A program made the position numbers and the translations under genes. From the NCBI GenBank assembly GCA_019638085.1, contig JAHBUL010000003.1, forward strand, positions 186,001 to 250,000: a DNA stretch of 64,000 nt. The letters run 5' to 3'. The notes under the pieces were generated by a model. That model was not told the origin of the DNA. It did no database searches and was given only the letters and a program-made list of their open reading frames with translations. Shown here piece after piece: positions 43,245 to 51,103 of this stretch (position 1 is its first letter; every line of letters starts with the position of its first letter). The stretch comes from Flavobacteriales bacterium (GTDB lineage Bacteria; Bacteroidota; Bacteroidia; Flavobacteriales_F; PHOS-HE28).

Positions 43245-43484
43245 ATGAAAACACGTGATGCCATTGTTCTGGGCCTGATCGCCATAGTAGCGGTCGCTGC
43301 ATGTGGGCTTCTGCTGAATGCCCGCAATGAAGAGCATTTTTCCGCTGACGTCCCTTGGATGGGAGAAGAGGATAGCGATGATCCCTTTGCGGAAATGATC
43401 GAAGAAGGGGCGGGGCTGATCGGACAAATGAAGGCCGAGGCCGCGGAACTGGCCCGGAGGAAGGGCACGGCAGCTCCCCGATAG
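43245..43484 (+). CDS. Small single-pass membrane protein
   Basis: 79 aa. A hydrophobic segment AIVLGLIAIVAVAACGLLL at residues 6-24 is followed by an acidic linker (EEDSDDPFAEMIEEG) and a basic end. Likely anchored in the inner membrane with its acidic tail outside or a signal anchor. The cysteine within the hydrophobic run could make it a lipoprotein, but the lipobox is weak. Unknown function; moderate confidence that it is a gene. Confidence 0.5.
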   Translation: MKTRDAIVLGLIAIVAVAACGLLLNARNEEHFSADVPWMGEEDSDDPFAEMIEEGAGLIGQMKAEAAELARRKGTAAPR

Positions 43485-43557
43485 ACCGGCCGGAATAGGA
43501 GAACATTCGTGGTTTGGTGAACCGGTGAACGTGTTCTGCCGAACGCCTCAGGATCGT

Positions 43558-44298
43558 TCAAGCATGGACCGCTTCGCTCATTGCAAAGATGTACTCCGGA
43601 TCCTGCTCGAAGGCCGTTCCCACCACCAGCACATCCGCACCGGCCTCACACAGGCTCCTTGCCGTGGCCACATCACGAATGCCACCGCCGATAATGATCG
43701 GCAGGTCCACGCTTTTACGCACCGCAGCTATCATTTCGGAGGAAACCGTGCGTTCGGCACCACTGCCCGTATCCATGTAGATGGTGCGCAGGCCCAGCAA
43801 TTCACCGGCGATGGCGGTGGCAGCGGCGATGCCCGGTTTGTCGTGGGGGATCGGCACGGTTTGGCTCACATAGCTGACAGTGGTAGGCTTACCACCGTCC
43901 ACCAGCATATAACCGGTAGGTATGGCTTCGATGCCCATGGCCCGAATAGTGGGCGCGGCCGTAACATGGTGGCCGATCAACAGCTCCGGATTACGGCCGC
44001 TGATGAGGCTGAGGAAGAGCACCGCATCGGCATGCGCGCTTAGCTGCGCCGGGCTACCGGGGAAAAGCACCACCGGCCGGTCACTCCACTGTTGCACCAG
44101 CTCCACACAGCGGTTGAAGGCGGTGGAGGTAAGCAGGCTGCCACCCAAGAAGATCAGGTCGGCCTTGGCCATGCACGCGTTCTGCACGGTGCGTTCCAAG
44201 AGATCCTGATCTGCACCGAAGTCGGGATCGATGAGCACGGCGAGCATCTTACGCCCACTAGCCCGTGCCGCTACGATCAGGTCGATCACACTACCCAT
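43558..44298 (-). CDS. pcrB: Geranylgeranylglyceryl phosphate synthase-family protein
   Basis: 246 aa TIM-barrel prenyltransferase that joins a polyprenyl diphosphate to glycerol-1-phosphate, cytoplasmic. LAVLIDPDFGAD near 19-30, GGSLLTS near 52-58, GYMLVDGGKP, YMDTGSGAE and IIGGGIRDVATA near 196-207 are the known phosphate-binding and barrel motifs. Members from Flavobacteriia have been shown to make geranylgeranylglyceryl phosphate, a lipid otherwise typical of archaea. The gene stands alone, followed on the other side by repeat-rich sequence. Confidence 0.9.
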   Translation of the reverse strand: MGSVIDLIVAARASGRKMLAVLIDPDFGADQDLLERTVQNACMAKADLIFLGGSLLTSTAFNRCVELVQQWSDRPVVLFPGSPAQLSAHADAVLFLSLISGRNPELLIGHHVTAAPTIRAMGIEAIPTGYMLVDGGKPTTVSYVSQTVPIPHDKPGIAAATAIAGELLGLRTIYMDTGSGAERTVSSEMIAAVRKSVDLPIIIGGGIRDVATARSLCEAGADVLVVGTAFEQDPEYIFAMSEAVHA

Positions 44299-44650
44299 GC
44301 CGCGAACTTAATGCATAGTAGTGCCTTGGTTGTCAGCATGCCCCGGACTTGGCCCGATGCATATCGGGCGGGGTTGTCCCCTTCGACGTTGCTCAGGGCA
44401 AGCGTTGTCAGGCGTTGCTTCGGTGCTCTTAGTGTTCGCCGGAAGTCATGCTATTGACCGGTCCTTCGAAACCCGGATCCGCATTCATCATAACCATCAG
44501 CGTCATCAGTGTTCCATTAAGCCCTCCATGGAGTCCCTGCATTCACCGGGATCAGCGGGAGACATTCAATTGTCCGATCATCTGGTTTTCTGATCATCTC
44601 AGCTTCTGATCACAATTGGTACCTTTGCACTCCTTTTGAAAACACGGAAC
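44299..44650. other. Gene-free interval with mixed repeats before ahcY
   Basis: 352 bases with a single GTTGTCA unit (44333-44339), an inverted repeat GCCCGAT/ATCGGGC (44352-44369), the 19-mer ATCAGCGTCATCAGTGTTC (44496-44514), a near copy of 16805-16823, and the ahcY promoter box. No gene is supported. Confidence 0.7.
44620..44627 (+). promoter_or_regulatory. Candidate -7 promoter box of ahcY
   Basis: TACCTTTG, matching TAnnTTTG, 23 bases upstream of the ahcY ATG. No SAH riboswitch motif was recognised. Confidence 0.55.
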
Positions 44651-45964
44651 ATGCCACAGACACAGGAACAGCTTAAGTACAAAGTGAAGGACATCGCGCT
44701 CGCCGATTGGGGCCGCAAGGAGATCGAACTGGCCGAGGCCGAAATGCCCGGCTTGATGGCACTTCGCACCCAGTACAAGGGCAAGAACCCACTGAAAGGC
44801 GCCCGTATCGCAGGCTGCCTGCACATGACCATCCAGACCGCCGTGTTGATCGAGACCCTTGTGGACCTCGGTGCGCAGGTGAGCTGGAGCAGCTGCAACA
44901 TCTTCAGCACACAGGACCACGCCGCTGCTGCCATTGCAAAAGCAGGTATTCCCGTGTTCGCATGGAAGGGGCTCACCGAAGAGGAATTCGACTGGTGCAT
45001 CGAGCAGACGCTCCATGCCTTCCCGGGTGGCGAGCCATTGAACATGATCCTGGACGATGGTGGTGACCTCACCAACATGGTCTTCGATAAGTTCCCGGAG
45101 CTGGCGAAAGGCATCAAGGGCCTCAGCGAAGAGACCACCACCGGTGTTCACCGCTTGAAGGAGCGCGAGAAGAACGGTACGCTCGTGATGCCGGCGATCA
45201 ACGTGAACGACAGCGTGACCAAGAGCAAGTTCGACAACAAGTACGGTTGCAAGGAAAGCGCCGTGGATGCCATCCGTCGCGCAACCGACGTGATGATGGC
45301 CGGTAAAGTGGCCGTGGTCGCTGGCTACGGCGATGTGGGCAAAGGCACCGCCGCTTCCCTGCAAGGTGCTGGTGCACGTGTGATCGTTACCGAGATCGAC
45401 CCCATCTGCGCACTGCAGGCAGCCATGGACGGCTTCGAGGTGAAGAGAATGGCCGATGTGGTTCCCCGCGCGGACATCATCATCACCACCACGGGCAACC
45501 GGGACATCATCCGTGGCGAGCACTTCGAGGCGATGAATGACAAGACCATCGTGTGCAACATTGGCCACTTCGACAACGAGATCGACATGGCCTGGTTGAA
45601 CAAGAACCATGGTAAGAGCAAGGTGGAGATCAAGCCCCAAGTGGACAAGTACACCATCAACGGCAAGGACATCATCCTTCTTGCTGAAGGCCGCTTAGTG
45701 AATCTCGGTTGCGCCACCGGCCACCCCAGCTTCGTGATGAGCAACAGCTTCACCAACCAGACCCTTGCCCAATTGGAGTTGTGGAACAATAGCGGGAATT
45801 ACGAGAACAAGGTGTACGTGCTGCCTAAGCATCTCGACGAAATGGTGGCCCGCTTGCACCTTGAAAAGATCGGAGTGGAACTGGAGGAGCTTACCGAGGT
45901 ACAAGCCAAGTACATTGGCGTTCCCAAGGAAGGGCCTTATAAGAGCGACGAGTACCGTTACTAA
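44651..45964 (+). CDS. ahcY: Adenosylhomocysteinase
   Basis: NAD-dependent SAH hydrolase (437 aa) of the methyl cycle: splits S-adenosylhomocysteine to adenosine and homocysteine. Diagnostic segments: [36 protein letters not shown]-binding [30 protein letters not shown], and the C-terminal YKSDEYRY. Start is the ATG at 44651 ([20 protein letters not shown] follows), 23 bases after a promoter box. Followed by a heptamer array and hairpin. Confidence 0.98.
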   Translation: MPQTQEQLKYKVKDIALADWGRKEIELAEAEMPGLMALRTQYKGKNPLKGARIAGCLHMTIQTAVLIETLVDLGAQVSWSSCNIFSTQDHAAAAIAKAGIPVFAWKGLTEEEFDWCIEQTLHAFPGGEPLNMILDDGGDLTNMVFDKFPELAKGIKGLSEETTTGVHRLKEREKNGTLVMPAINVNDSVTKSKFDNKYGCKESAVDAIRRATDVMMAGKVAVVAGYGDVGKGTAASLQGAGARVIVTEIDPICALQAAMDGFEVKRMADVVPRADIIITTTGNRDIIRGEHFEAMNDKTIVCNIGHFDNEIDMAWLNKNHGKSKVEIKPQVDKYTINGKDIILLAEGRLVNLGCATGHPSFVMSNSFTNQTLAQLELWNNSGNYENKVYVLPKHLDEMVARLHLEKIGVELEELTEVQAKYIGVPKEGPYKSDEYRY

Positions 45965-45966
45965 TA

Positions 45967-46267
45967 GTTGTCGGTTCTTGGTTGTCAGTTGTCAGGAGTG
46001 CGGCCCGGCGTTTTGTGCGCTGTGGCCGCACTTTCTTTTTGCTCAACTGTCCGTCCGCGCTTGACTTCCTTGAGCAGATCGAAGGGCAGCCCGAGGCGTA
46101 TGAGGTGCGCACCTGTGTTGCCCGGAACGCGTCAAAGGGTGGGGCAATGGAACTACGCTCTGATCATCTCCACAACTGAACAAACGGCTATGCAGCTGCG
46201 GAAGCAACGCCCTATGCCGTCGCCGCCTTTGAGAGCGCCTGACAACTGACAGCTGACAACGGACAAC
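45967..46267. repeat. Inverted pair of heptamer arrays with hairpin (site C)
   Basis: Left array 45967-45994: GTTGTCG, GTTCTTG, GTTGTCA, GTTGTCA, then GG. Right array 46240-46267 on the other strand: GTTGTCC, GTTGTCA, GCTGTCA, GTTGTCA. Hairpin 45997-46032 follows the left array at once. This 323-base gap (45965-46287) between ahcY and the lipoprotein gene holds no gene. Confidence 0.8.
45997..46032 (+). terminator. ahcY terminator, copy of the hairpin at 27093-27130
   Basis: AGTGCGGCC (45997-46005) pairs with GGCCGCACT (46024-46032), followed by TTCTTTTTG. The loop shares CGGCGTTTT and GCGCTGT with the 27093-27130 hairpin read on the minus strand. Both follow a GTTGTCA array with the same two-base spacing. 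Confidence 0.82.
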
Positions 46268-46287
46268 TACGTCAACCGACAACTGGA

Positions 46288-46713
46288 TCAATTGAAAATA
46301 CGCAATATCGTCCCGTTGAACGTGGTATTGTACTGCTTCAGGCCGAGGGCGGCAGGCCCTTGGGATACGCTCCCGTCCAACAACAGGAATGCACTGTGGC
46401 AGCACGTTGTATCGCGCGCCATTACCTGGCTGTCATCCACGGTCACCCGGCAGATGTTCTCCGCTTGGTAGGTGCAATGCCGGTCCAGCGCGGTGAATGC
46501 ATCCTGGCTTCTGCGGTACACGATCAGTCCTTCGGAGCCGCCGGTAACGTAGGCCCAGCCGCCAGGGACCAAAAGGGCATTGTACTCCGGGAAGTTCAAG
46601 TTGATCTCGATCTGCACCGGTACAACAGGTACGGGTACATCGCGATCCTTCTTACAGCCCGTGGCCAGGAACACAGTGGCAGCGCCGATCAATACGGGAA
46701 GAAGTGCTTTCAT
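46288..46713 (-). CDS. Lipoprotein with degenerate Rieske-like domain
   Basis: 141 aa: lipoprotein signal (LLPVLIGAATVFLATG then Cys) with KKD after the Cys, then a beta-rich domain. ALDRHCTYQ near 77-85, and CCHSAFLLLDGSVSQGPAALGL near 104-125, match the two-loop layout of Rieske domains ('GPA..L' included), but the standard CxH and CxxH cluster motifs are not intact. It probably keeps the fold without the 2Fe-2S cluster. Similar lipoproteins occur in other Bacteroidota. ATG at 46713 preferred over TTG at 46719. Confidence 0.65.
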   Translation of the reverse strand: MKALLPVLIGAATVFLATGCKKDRDVPVPVVPVQIEINLNFPEYNALLVPGGWAYVTGGSEGLIVYRRSQDAFTALDRHCTYQAENICRVTVDDSQVMARDTTCCHSAFLLLDGSVSQGPAALGLKQYNTTFNGTILRIFN

Positions 46714-46747
46714 CAACAAGGGATCGTGCGCAGGTAACGCAGGTCCG

Positions 46748-46755
46748 CAAAGTTA
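46748..46755 (-). promoter_or_regulatory. Candidate -7 box of Rieske-like lipoprotein gene
   Basis: TAACTTTG on the minus strand, 34 bases upstream of the ATG; matches TAnnTTTG. Confidence 0.5.
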
Positions 46756-46795
46756 GGTATGCCTGCCCGGCACGAAATTGGCAGCCGATTCCAGC

Positions 46796-47095
46796 ATGAC
46801 ACGTCGGCTCCTTCAGCTTATCACCGCATTGCTCCTGACCATTGCCGTTTTACCCGCGGTGCATGCGCAGGAAGGCATCAGCAAGGAGAAGCAGGAGAAG
46901 AACCTGCGGAAGAAGGAGAAGAATGATGTGAAGGAGGTAAGGAAGGAGGAGAAGCGGATCGCCAAGAAGCACTTGGAAAACCAGGACAAGGCCACCCGCA
47001 AGCGGATGAAACGGCACAAGCGCCGCGCCGATAAACATGGCAAGGGCCGGCACCGCGATTCCTTTCTACATCGGCTTTTCGGCAGCAAACACTAG
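46796..47095 (+). CDS. Small exported, very basic protein
   Basis: 99 aa. Signal peptide (RRLLQLITALLLTIAVLPAVHAQ) followed by a highly charged Lys/Glu/Arg-rich helix-like stretch (KEKQEKNLRKKEKNDV) and a C-terminal His/Lys/Arg run. No known domain. The mature protein is strongly basic, so it might bind surface polysaccharide, DNA or an anionic lipid, but this is speculation. Divergent from the lipoprotein gene with an 82-base gap. Confidence 0.6.
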   Translation: MTRRLLQLITALLLTIAVLPAVHAQEGISKEKQEKNLRKKEKNDVKEVRKEEKRIAKKHLENQDKATRKRMKRHKRRADKHGKGRHRDSFLHRLFGSKH

Positions 47096-47230
47096 GTGTT
47101 GGACATGTATATCGGGCGCATGATCTGGTAGGTGGTGGCGACCGGAATCGGGTGTTCGTGGGCATACCTTGCTACCGCATCAACGGTAACAGGGAAGCAC
47201 CCATGACCTCCGGTAAAATACATCAGCTAA

Positions 47231-47249
47231 AAATCGCCCAAGGCGATTT
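47231..47249. terminator. Short perfect hairpin upstream of TonB operon
   Basis: AAATCGCC (47231-47238), loop CAA, GGCGATTT (47242-47249). Eight perfect pairs. Likely ends the 99-residue protein's transcript; it lies 50 bases before the -7 box at 47299. Confidence 0.55.
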
Positions 47250-47298
47250 CCCGCGCCCTGTAAGGGATTCCGGAGGGTTGTGCATTCGGGGACTTTTC

Positions 47299-47306
47299 TA
47301 TCTTTA
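47299..47306 (+). promoter_or_regulatory. Promoter of TonB receptor / CTD protein / PorV operon
   Basis: TATCTTTA at -7 with TTG at 47278-47280, spacing 18, near the Bacteroidota consensus TTTG-N17-23-TAnnTTTG (last base differs). The receptor ATG is 47 bases downstream. Confidence 0.55.
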
Positions 47307-47352
47307 CGCCCCCTCGTTGCCTATCATACAAGAACGTAACAACCAACCGTTG

Positions 47353-50300
47353 ATGCTGAGAAGACTATGCTCGGCCGCTGTCATCGTCATTTGCAGTGCG
47401 CTCAGCCTGAACGCCCAAGTGGGTTCAGGCACCCTCCAAGGCACCGTCAAGGACAAGAGTTCGGCGGAACCCCTTCCATTCGTATCCATTGTAATCGAGA
47501 ACCGGGGAGCCAGAGTGGCAGGAGGCCAGTCGGATTTCGACGGGAATTACAAGATCAGTCCCATTGATCCGGGTACGTACGACGTAACGGTCAGTTACGT
47601 GGGTTATCAGCCCACCAAGATCACGGGTGTGGTGGTGAACAGCAACAAGATCACCTTCCAGAATTTCGAGCTGAACAGCGGGCTCGAACTTGGCGACGTG
47701 GAGGTGATCCGTTATAAGGTACCCCTGATCGATAAGGACGGCGGTGCATCCGGTAGCACGGTCACCAGGGACCAGATCGCGAAGATGCCCACGCGCTCAG
47801 CCACCTCCATCGCGACCACGGTGGCAGGTGCGAGTACCGCCGGAACGGGCGGTGGTATCAGCATCCGCGGATCACGCTCGGAGAACACCTACTACTATAT
47901 TGACGGAGTAAAAGTGCCCGCAGGTGCAGGTATCGGCTTGCCGAAGAGCGCGATCGAGGAAGTACAGGTGATCACCGGTGGTGTGCCCGCGAGCTATGGT
48001 GACGTTACCGGCGGCCTGGTGAACATCACCACCCGTGGGCCAAGTCGGAGCTTCTTTGGAGGGGTGGAATACCTTACTTCCGGATTCAAGACCGGACCGG
48101 ACATCACGGATGTGCATGGTTTGGATAAATACGCCTTCAACCAGGTGGAGGCCAGCCTTTCAGGTCCCTTGTTCTTCAAGAAGGATAGCTTGGGTAATAA
48201 GGACAAGCCGCTCATCGGTTTCTTCTTCAGCGGCCAGGCCACGGATGTAGTGGACAACAGCCCGCTCTGGGGAGGCGACCTCCGGGTGAAGCCCGAAGTA
48301 CGTGACCAATTGTTGAGCAATCCCTACCGCGTGCTGAACGTGGCCGGTACCCAAGTGGTCCGCTACAACTCGGATTACCTGCGTGGTGAGGATGTGGAGC
48401 AGATCGACACGCGCCAGAACGCGCGTAGCCGCAGTGCCTTGGCCTCCGGCAAGATCGATATTGCCACCACGCCGACCATCAACCTCTCGGTGGGTGGTTC
48501 CATGGACCTGAGCAATACCCAAAGCTTTAACCGGAATAACTCGCTGCTGAACGCGGAGAACAATACGGAGTTCAATAACACCACGTGGCGCACCTTCCTC
48601 CGCTTTACACAGCGCTTCAACTCGCGCGAGGAATCCATGGATGATCACGAGAAAGGAGGGATCAAGAACGCGTACTACAGCATTCAGCTGGACTATTCAC
48701 GATACAACCAGAACAGCGAGAGCCAAGATCACGGGGACAACCTCTTCGACTACGGCTATTTGGGCAAATACACCACCGATCGGATTCGGACCTATAACGA
48801 GTTGAGCGGTAAGCAGACGGGCTTCATGGATACCCAGGTCCATTTCACACCTTCCGACCTGAACCCGGATGCGGCGGCCTTCCCGGAACAGTATTTCGGG
48901 TTATTCCCCGAAAATTCGGAGTTCTACCAGAACTTCCTGAACATACAGCAGAACGGAGGCTTATTGAACGGTGAAGTACCGGGCAGTGTATATAGCTTGT
49001 GGAACAACGTGGGTGGTTTGAGCAACCGCTATTCCAAGTATCAAAGCGATCAGGCGCGGGTGTCCGCAACGGGTTCCGCCGACATCGGAAAGCATAGCTT
49101 GAGCATCGGTGTGGAGTATGAACAGTTGACCCAGCGATCCTACTTAATAGCTCCGGTGGGACTATGGACACGCGCACGCGCCCTTACCAACTTCCACCTG
49201 CGTGAATTGAATTTGAACGACTCCACCATTGTACAAGGCCCAAATGGTGTGATCTATACCAACTACAGCAGGCTGGTGGGTGATGACCAGACCGTGTTCG
49301 ATTACAACCTGCGTGCGGCACTGGGATTGGACCCACGAGGAACGGACTTCATTGATGTGGATGCCTTGGATCCGTCCGTGTTCTCCTTGGACATGTTCTC
49401 CCCGGATGAATTGATCCAGGATGGTATCGGTGTTTCCAGCAGTACCCGGAATGGTCTGATCAACAGCTATTACGGATATGACTATACCGGCAAGAAGTTG
49501 ACCAGCCGCCCCACCTTCTCGGACTTCTTCAACGATTACAAGCTGATCGGCAACGATACATCCTATACCCGGCTCCAAGCGCCCTTCCAGCCGATCTACG
49601 TGGCCGGCTATGTCATGGATAAATTCGCCTTCGACGACATCATTTTCAACGTGGGTCTTCGTGTGGACCGCTACGATGCCAACCAGAACGTGCTGAAGGA
49701 CCCCTATCTCTGGCGTCCGGCCTACAAGGCAGGTGACTCACAGGTACAGGCCCTGTATGGCGGGAACACATCCCGGCCGGGTAACATCGGCGACGATTAT
49801 GTCGTGTACGTGAACAACAGCGCTGAACCCACTGCGATCGTGGGCTACCGGAACGGGGACGATTGGTACAACGCACAAGGTGAGGTGGTCGTGGACCCAT
49901 CCGTGCTGCGCCAATCGGAAGGTATCCAACCTTATTTGGTGGACTACCAGAATGACCCCAGCGGCAGCTTGGTCGGTTCCAAGTTGCGCCAAGAGGCCTT
50001 CGAGGTGTATACGCCAACAGTGAACGTGATGCCCCGTATCGCCTTCTCATTCCCCATCAGTGACGAGGCCGTGTTCTTTGCCCACTACGACATCCTTACC
50101 CAGCGTCCTACGGGCTTCAGCCGGTTGGATCTCTTGGGCTATGCCTACATTGAGAATACAGGTGACATACTGAACAACCCGAACCTGAAGCCGACGAAGA
50201 CCATTGACTACGAGTTGGGTTTCCAGCAGGTCTTGAGCAAGTCCTCCTCCCTCAAGCTTTCGGCCTACTACAGGGAATTGCGCGACCAGATCCAGGTGCG

Positions 50301-51081
50301 CAACGTGGCCGAGGCATGGCCCACCACCTATCGTACCTATGACAACGTGGACTTCGGTAACGTGGTCGGCTTTACCACCACCTACGATCTGCGCCGCACC
50401 AAGAATGTTTGGCTGCGTGGAAGCTACACTTTGCAATTCGCCAAGGGCACCGGCTCCGACCCGAACACGACCCTGTCCTTGATCAATGCGAACCAGCCGA
50501 ACCTGCGTACCATCTTCCCGCTGAGCTTCGATCAGCGCCACCGCTTCCAGGTCACGGTGGACTTCCGCTACGGCGAGGGCAGCGATTACAACGGTCCGAT
50601 GCTCTTCGGAAAGAAGATCTTCCAGCGCACGGGTATCAACGTCGTGGCCGATCTGGGAAGCGGAACTCCGTACAGCCGTTCCTCCCGCGTGTACAACGAA
50701 GGAGAGGGGTCTGGCACCTATCAATTGGACGGAACCCTCAACGGGGCGAACCTGCCTTGGCAGTTCAACACCGATCTGGTGATCGACCGCGATATTCCTT
50801 TGACCTTCGGCAAGGACAAAGGCGACAAGGCCAAGCGCACCAACTTGAACGTCTACCTACTGGTCAGCAATGTGCTCAACACGGAGGTGATCACGGATGT
50901 ATACCGTGCTACAGGTGCTGCTGATGATGATGGCTTCCTGGCCTCCGCCCAATACGCCACCTACATCGCCTCCAAGAACGACCCTCAGAGCTACCGTGAC
51001 CTGTACGCGCTGAAAGTGAACTCACCTTACAACTACGGTGCGCCCCGCACGATCCGTTTGGGCGCGCGCTTCGATTTCTGA
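47353..51081 (+). CDS. TonB-dependent receptor of the CTD/PorV operon
   Basis: 1242 aa. Signal peptide MLRRLCSAAVIVICSALSLNA, carboxypeptidase-regulatory domain around 25-110 (LQGTVKDKSSAEPLPFVSIVI), plug domain around 125-230 (YIDGVKVPAGAGIGLPKSAIEEVQVITGG and TGGLVNITTRG), then a large barrel ending in IRLGARFDF. It resembles SusC-type receptors in length but no SusD partner follows; instead a giant CTD protein and a PorV-family barrel follow on the same strand with 22- and 18-base gaps. Cargo unknown. The frame upstream of 47353 adds no family residues. Confidence 0.9.
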   Translation: MLRRLCSAAVIVICSALSLNAQVGSGTLQGTVKDKSSAEPLPFVSIVIENRGARVAGGQSDFDGNYKISPIDPGTYDVTVSYVGYQPTKITGVVVNSNKITFQNFELNSGLELGDVEVIRYKVPLIDKDGGASGSTVTRDQIAKMPTRSATSIATTVAGASTAGTGGGISIRGSRSENTYYYIDGVKVPAGAGIGLPKSAIEEVQVITGGVPASYGDVTGGLVNITTRGPSRSFFGGVEYLTSGFKTGPDITDVHGLDKYAFNQVEASLSGPLFFKKDSLGNKDKPLIGFFFSGQATDVVDNSPLWGGDLRVKPEVRDQLLSNPYRVLNVAGTQVVRYNSDYLRGEDVEQIDTRQNARSRSALASGKIDIATTPTINLSVGGSMDLSNTQSFNRNNSLLNAENNTEFNNTTWRTFLRFTQRFNSREESMDDHEKGGIKNAYYSIQLDYSRYNQNSESQDHGDNLFDYGYLGKYTTDRIRTYNELSGKQTGFMDTQVHFTPSDLNPDAAAFPEQYFGLFPENSEFYQNFLNIQQNGGLLNGEVPGSVYSLWNNVGGLSNRYSKYQSDQARVSATGSADIGKHSLSIGVEYEQLTQRSYLIAPVGLWTRARALTNFHLRELNLNDSTIVQGPNGVIYTNYSRLVGDDQTVFDYNLRAALGLDPRGTDFIDVDALDPSVFSLDMFSPDELIQDGIGVSSSTRNGLINSYYGYDYTGKKLTSRPTFSDFFNDYKLIGNDTSYTRLQAPFQPIYVAGYVMDKFAFDDIIFNVGLRVDRYDANQNVLKDPYLWRPAYKAGDSQVQALYGGNTSRPGNIGDDYVVYVNNSAEPTAIVGYRNGDDWYNAQGEVVVDPSVLRQSEGIQPYLVDYQNDPSGSLVGSKLRQEAFEVYTPTVNVMPRIAFSFPISDEAVFFAHYDILTQRPTGFSRLDLLGYAYIENTGDILNNPNLKPTKTIDYELGFQQVLSKSSSLKLSAYYRELRDQIQVRNVAEAWPTTYRTYDNVDFGNVVGFTTTYDLRRTKNVWLRGSYTLQFAKGTGSDPNTTLSLINANQPNLRTIFPLSFDQRHRFQVTVDFRYGEGSDYNGPMLFGKKIFQRTGINVVADLGSGTPYSRSSRVYNEGEGSGTYQLDGTLNGANLPWQFNTDLVIDRDIPLTFGKDKGDKAKRTNLNVYLLVSNVLNTEVITDVYRATGAADDDGFLASAQYATYIASKNDPQSYRDLYALKVNSPYNYGAPRTIRLGARFDF

Positions 51082-51103
51082 TCCATACTGAAAGGCCGAT
51101 ACC

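Noticed and set aside
44299..44650. SAH riboswitch upstream of ahcY
   Set aside because: No conserved aptamer core recognised; the interval contains dispersed repeats instead.
47096..47290. Cobalamin riboswitch upstream of the TonB receptor
   Set aside because: A faint AGGGAA/GACCTCCGG resemblance exists but the conserved GCCACTG box is missing, and the promoter lies downstream of it.
47353..51081. SusC of a polysaccharide utilisation locus
   Set aside because: No SusD-like lipoprotein or glycoside hydrolase nearby; the partner is a CTD-like protein and a PorV-family barrel.
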